Positions 21,712 to 22,800 of a DNA stretch of 22,800 nucleotides are shown piece after piece; within the stretch, counting starts at the first letter, position 1; each line of letters begins with the position of its first letter. The stretch comes from Desulfobacteraceae bacterium. GTDB lineage: Bacteria; Desulfobacterota; Desulfobacteria; Desulfobacterales; SURF-15. Location: positions 1 to 22,800 of the forward strand of contig QZKK01000031.1 of NCBI GenBank assembly GCA_003599475.1, in the 5' to 3' direction. The notes beneath the pieces are model-generated. The model saw nothing but the letters and a program-made list of their open reading frames with translations. It had not been told where the DNA came from and searched no databases. A program made the position numbers and the translations under genes.

Positions 21712-22641
21712 CTATTTCGATCCCTTCCCCAGACGGTCCCCGACTCCGAGGCCGGATGCAGCCGAAAAATCGTTTGCCGAGATCTTTCCCGAATCCCTGA
21801 ACTGAACTCTTTCTATAAGAATGGCCCCGTCTGTGGCTCCGACCACAAGACCCTTTCCGGCGGAAATTTCGAGAATCTCGCCCGGTGTTCCGACTCTTGT
21901 TCCGACGGATGCGTAAGGCCTTGCCTCCCAGATTTTCAATTTTTCGCCTTTAAACCAAGTCGTTGCCCCGGGAGAAGGGTTCGAGCCTCGGATGAGGTTG
22001 TAGATCTTTCGAACCGGATCTGTCCAGTCGATGAGGACATCGGATTCTCGGATAACCGGCTGGAAGGAAGCCCGGGCGGGATCCTGATCGAAGGGACGGG
22101 CTTTGCCCTTGCGGATTAACCGGACTGCCTCTCCGATCATTTTGATTCCAAGCGGATACAGTTTATTGAAATAGAGACTTTTTACCGTATCGTCCGGATC
22201 GATATCGACCTTCTCCTGGAGCAGCACCGGACCGGTGTCCACACCCTCGTCGATGAAATGGATCGTTACACCCGTTTCCGTCTCCCCTTCGATGAGGGTC
22301 CAGTTTATCGCGGACCCACCGCGGTACTTCGGTAAAAGCGATGGATGGTAATTGATGCCCCCGTAGGTCGATGCTTCGATCATCGCTTTAGGGACAAATT
22401 GGGTGACAAAGGCGAGCACCAGGAGGTCAGGTTTCCGGCTTCCCACCCATTCTACGGCGTGCGGCTTGTTCAATCCGGCGGTCTGCAACAGGGGAATTTT
22501 CAATCTTTCAGCGGATTGCTTCACGGGATCTCCCGCTTTTCCCGGAACGGTGACCACTCCGACAACGGACTCCCCCTGCGCTGTCAAAGCGTCCAATGCA
22601 TCTTTTCCAAAAGCAGCCTGGCCGATAAAGACGATTTTCAT
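21712..22641 (-). CDS. Formyltransferase-fold protein, resembling the 10-formyl-THF dehydrogenase hydrolase domain / Fmt
   Basis: A 309-aa cytoplasmic enzyme of the folate-dependent formyltransferase superfamily. Residues 1-190 carry the catalytic domain with INYHPSLLPKYRGGSAINWTLIEG, in which Asn97 and His99 are in place, and the catalytic Asp135 in IDEGVDTGPVLLQ. Residues about 205-300 form the Fmt C-terminal domain (RESDVLIDWTDPVRKIYNLIRGSNPSPGATTW). The opening MKIVFIGQAAFGKDAL, the FVTQFVP segment and SAINWTLI look closer to the hydrolase domain of 10-formyl-THF dehydrogenase than to housekeeping methionyl-tRNA formyltransferase. It may hydrolyse 10-formyl-THF or formylate a special acceptor. 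The 22641 ATG has TGGAGG 6 nt upstream; an in-frame start at 22677 lacks one. Confidence 0.85.
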   Translation of the reverse strand: MKIVFIGQAAFGKDALDALTAQGESVVGVVTVPGKAGDPVKQSAERLKIPLLQTAGLNKPHAVEWVGSRKPDLLVLAFVTQFVPKAMIEASTYGGINYHPSLLPKYRGGSAINWTLIEGETETGVTIHFIDEGVDTGPVLLQEKVDIDPDDTVKSLYFNKLYPLGIKMIGEAVRLIRKGKARPFDQDPARASFQPVIRESDVLIDWTDPVRKIYNLIRGSNPSPGATTWFKGEKLKIWEARPYASVGTRVGTPGEILEISAGKGLVVGATDGAILIERVQFRDSGKISANDFSAASGLGVGDRLGKGSK

Positions 22642-22665
22642 CGAAAACCTCCATCGGGATTCGTT

Positions 22666-22697
22666 AAATCGTTGCACGTTGAAATCGTCGCACGTCC
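22666..22697. repeat. Imperfect tandem duplication, 16-bp period
   Basis: AAATCGTTGCACGTTG (22666..22681) is followed directly by AAATCGTCGCACGTCC (22682..22697), identical in 13 of 16 positions. It lies just upstream of the formyltransferase-like gene. Confidence 0.75.
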
Positions 22698-22726
22698 ATA
22701 TGTTCTATGCCTTCTGCCCTCTGCCG

Positions 22727-22758
22727 TTACCTTCTCAACTTCTTACCTTCTCAACTTC
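22727..22758. repeat. Perfect tandem duplication, 16-bp period
   Basis: TTACCTTCTCAACTTC occurs twice head to tail (22727..22742 and 22743..22758), followed by the first three bases of a third copy. The rest of the window end (22759..22800) shows no gene. Confidence 0.85.
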
Positions 22759-22800
22759 TTAGCCACTTGCTCTTCGCCGATATCCGACTTCCGACATCTG

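Overview
The window is about 22.8 kb of bacterial DNA of moderately high GC. It looks like a Desulfobacterota (sulfate-reducer type) chromosome. That placement is an inference from gene content and protein style: a Tat-exported TRAP binding protein, a fused phosphonate-type permease, ParA and FGE-domain accessory genes, and a bTHX ribosomal protein. No rRNA or tRNA gene is present to settle it. I saw no insertion sequence, CRISPR array or phage gene.

Region 1 (1 to about 13.0 kb) is entirely on the minus strand and reads as one catabolic and uptake locus. In transcription order it holds a transketolase-like enzyme, an ABC importer of the 2-aminoethylphosphonate type (binding protein, ATPase, fused permease), a GntR/HutC regulator, a transaldolase-like enzyme, alanine dehydrogenase, a HisC-like aminotransferase, and a TRAP importer (DctP, DctQ and the start of DctM, which runs off the left edge). 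An 18-bp motif with a HutC-type core (GTATAGAC or GTATATAC) lies upstream of both the transketolase and the transaldolase genes and overlaps a plausible promoter at each place. The regulator probably controls both transcription units. A very stable cUUCGg hairpin separates the binding-protein gene from the ATPase gene. A 15-bp inverted repeat separates the aminotransferase from the TRAP promoter. I infer uptake of a small anionic, probably amino-containing organic compound. Its nitrogen would leave through the aminotransferase and alanine dehydrogenase, and its carbon would pass through transketolase and transaldolase chemistry. The substrate is unknown.

Region 2 (13.2 to 16.75 kb, plus strand) is a tightly coupled trio joined by ATGA overlaps: a PilZ protein, a nitroreductase and a class I/II aminotransferase. 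It is followed by a 34-codon gene for ribosomal protein bTHX and a class I SAM methyltransferase.

Region 3 (16.8 to 21.7 kb) is the most puzzling part. A large protein with an acidic linker and a C-terminal formylglycine-generating-enzyme-like domain lacking the usual active-site cysteines is transcribed away from a three-gene set: a ParA-type ATPase, an unrecognised 146-aa protein, and a 514-aa protein ending in two identically spaced zinc ribbons. A perfect 8-bp inverted repeat sits in the shared promoter gap. This set is the best candidate for an undescribed system.

Region 4 (21.7 kb to the end) has a formyltransferase-fold gene that resembles the hydrolase domain of 10-formyl-THF dehydrogenase. 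After it comes about 120 bp of non-coding DNA with two short tandem duplications of 16-bp period.
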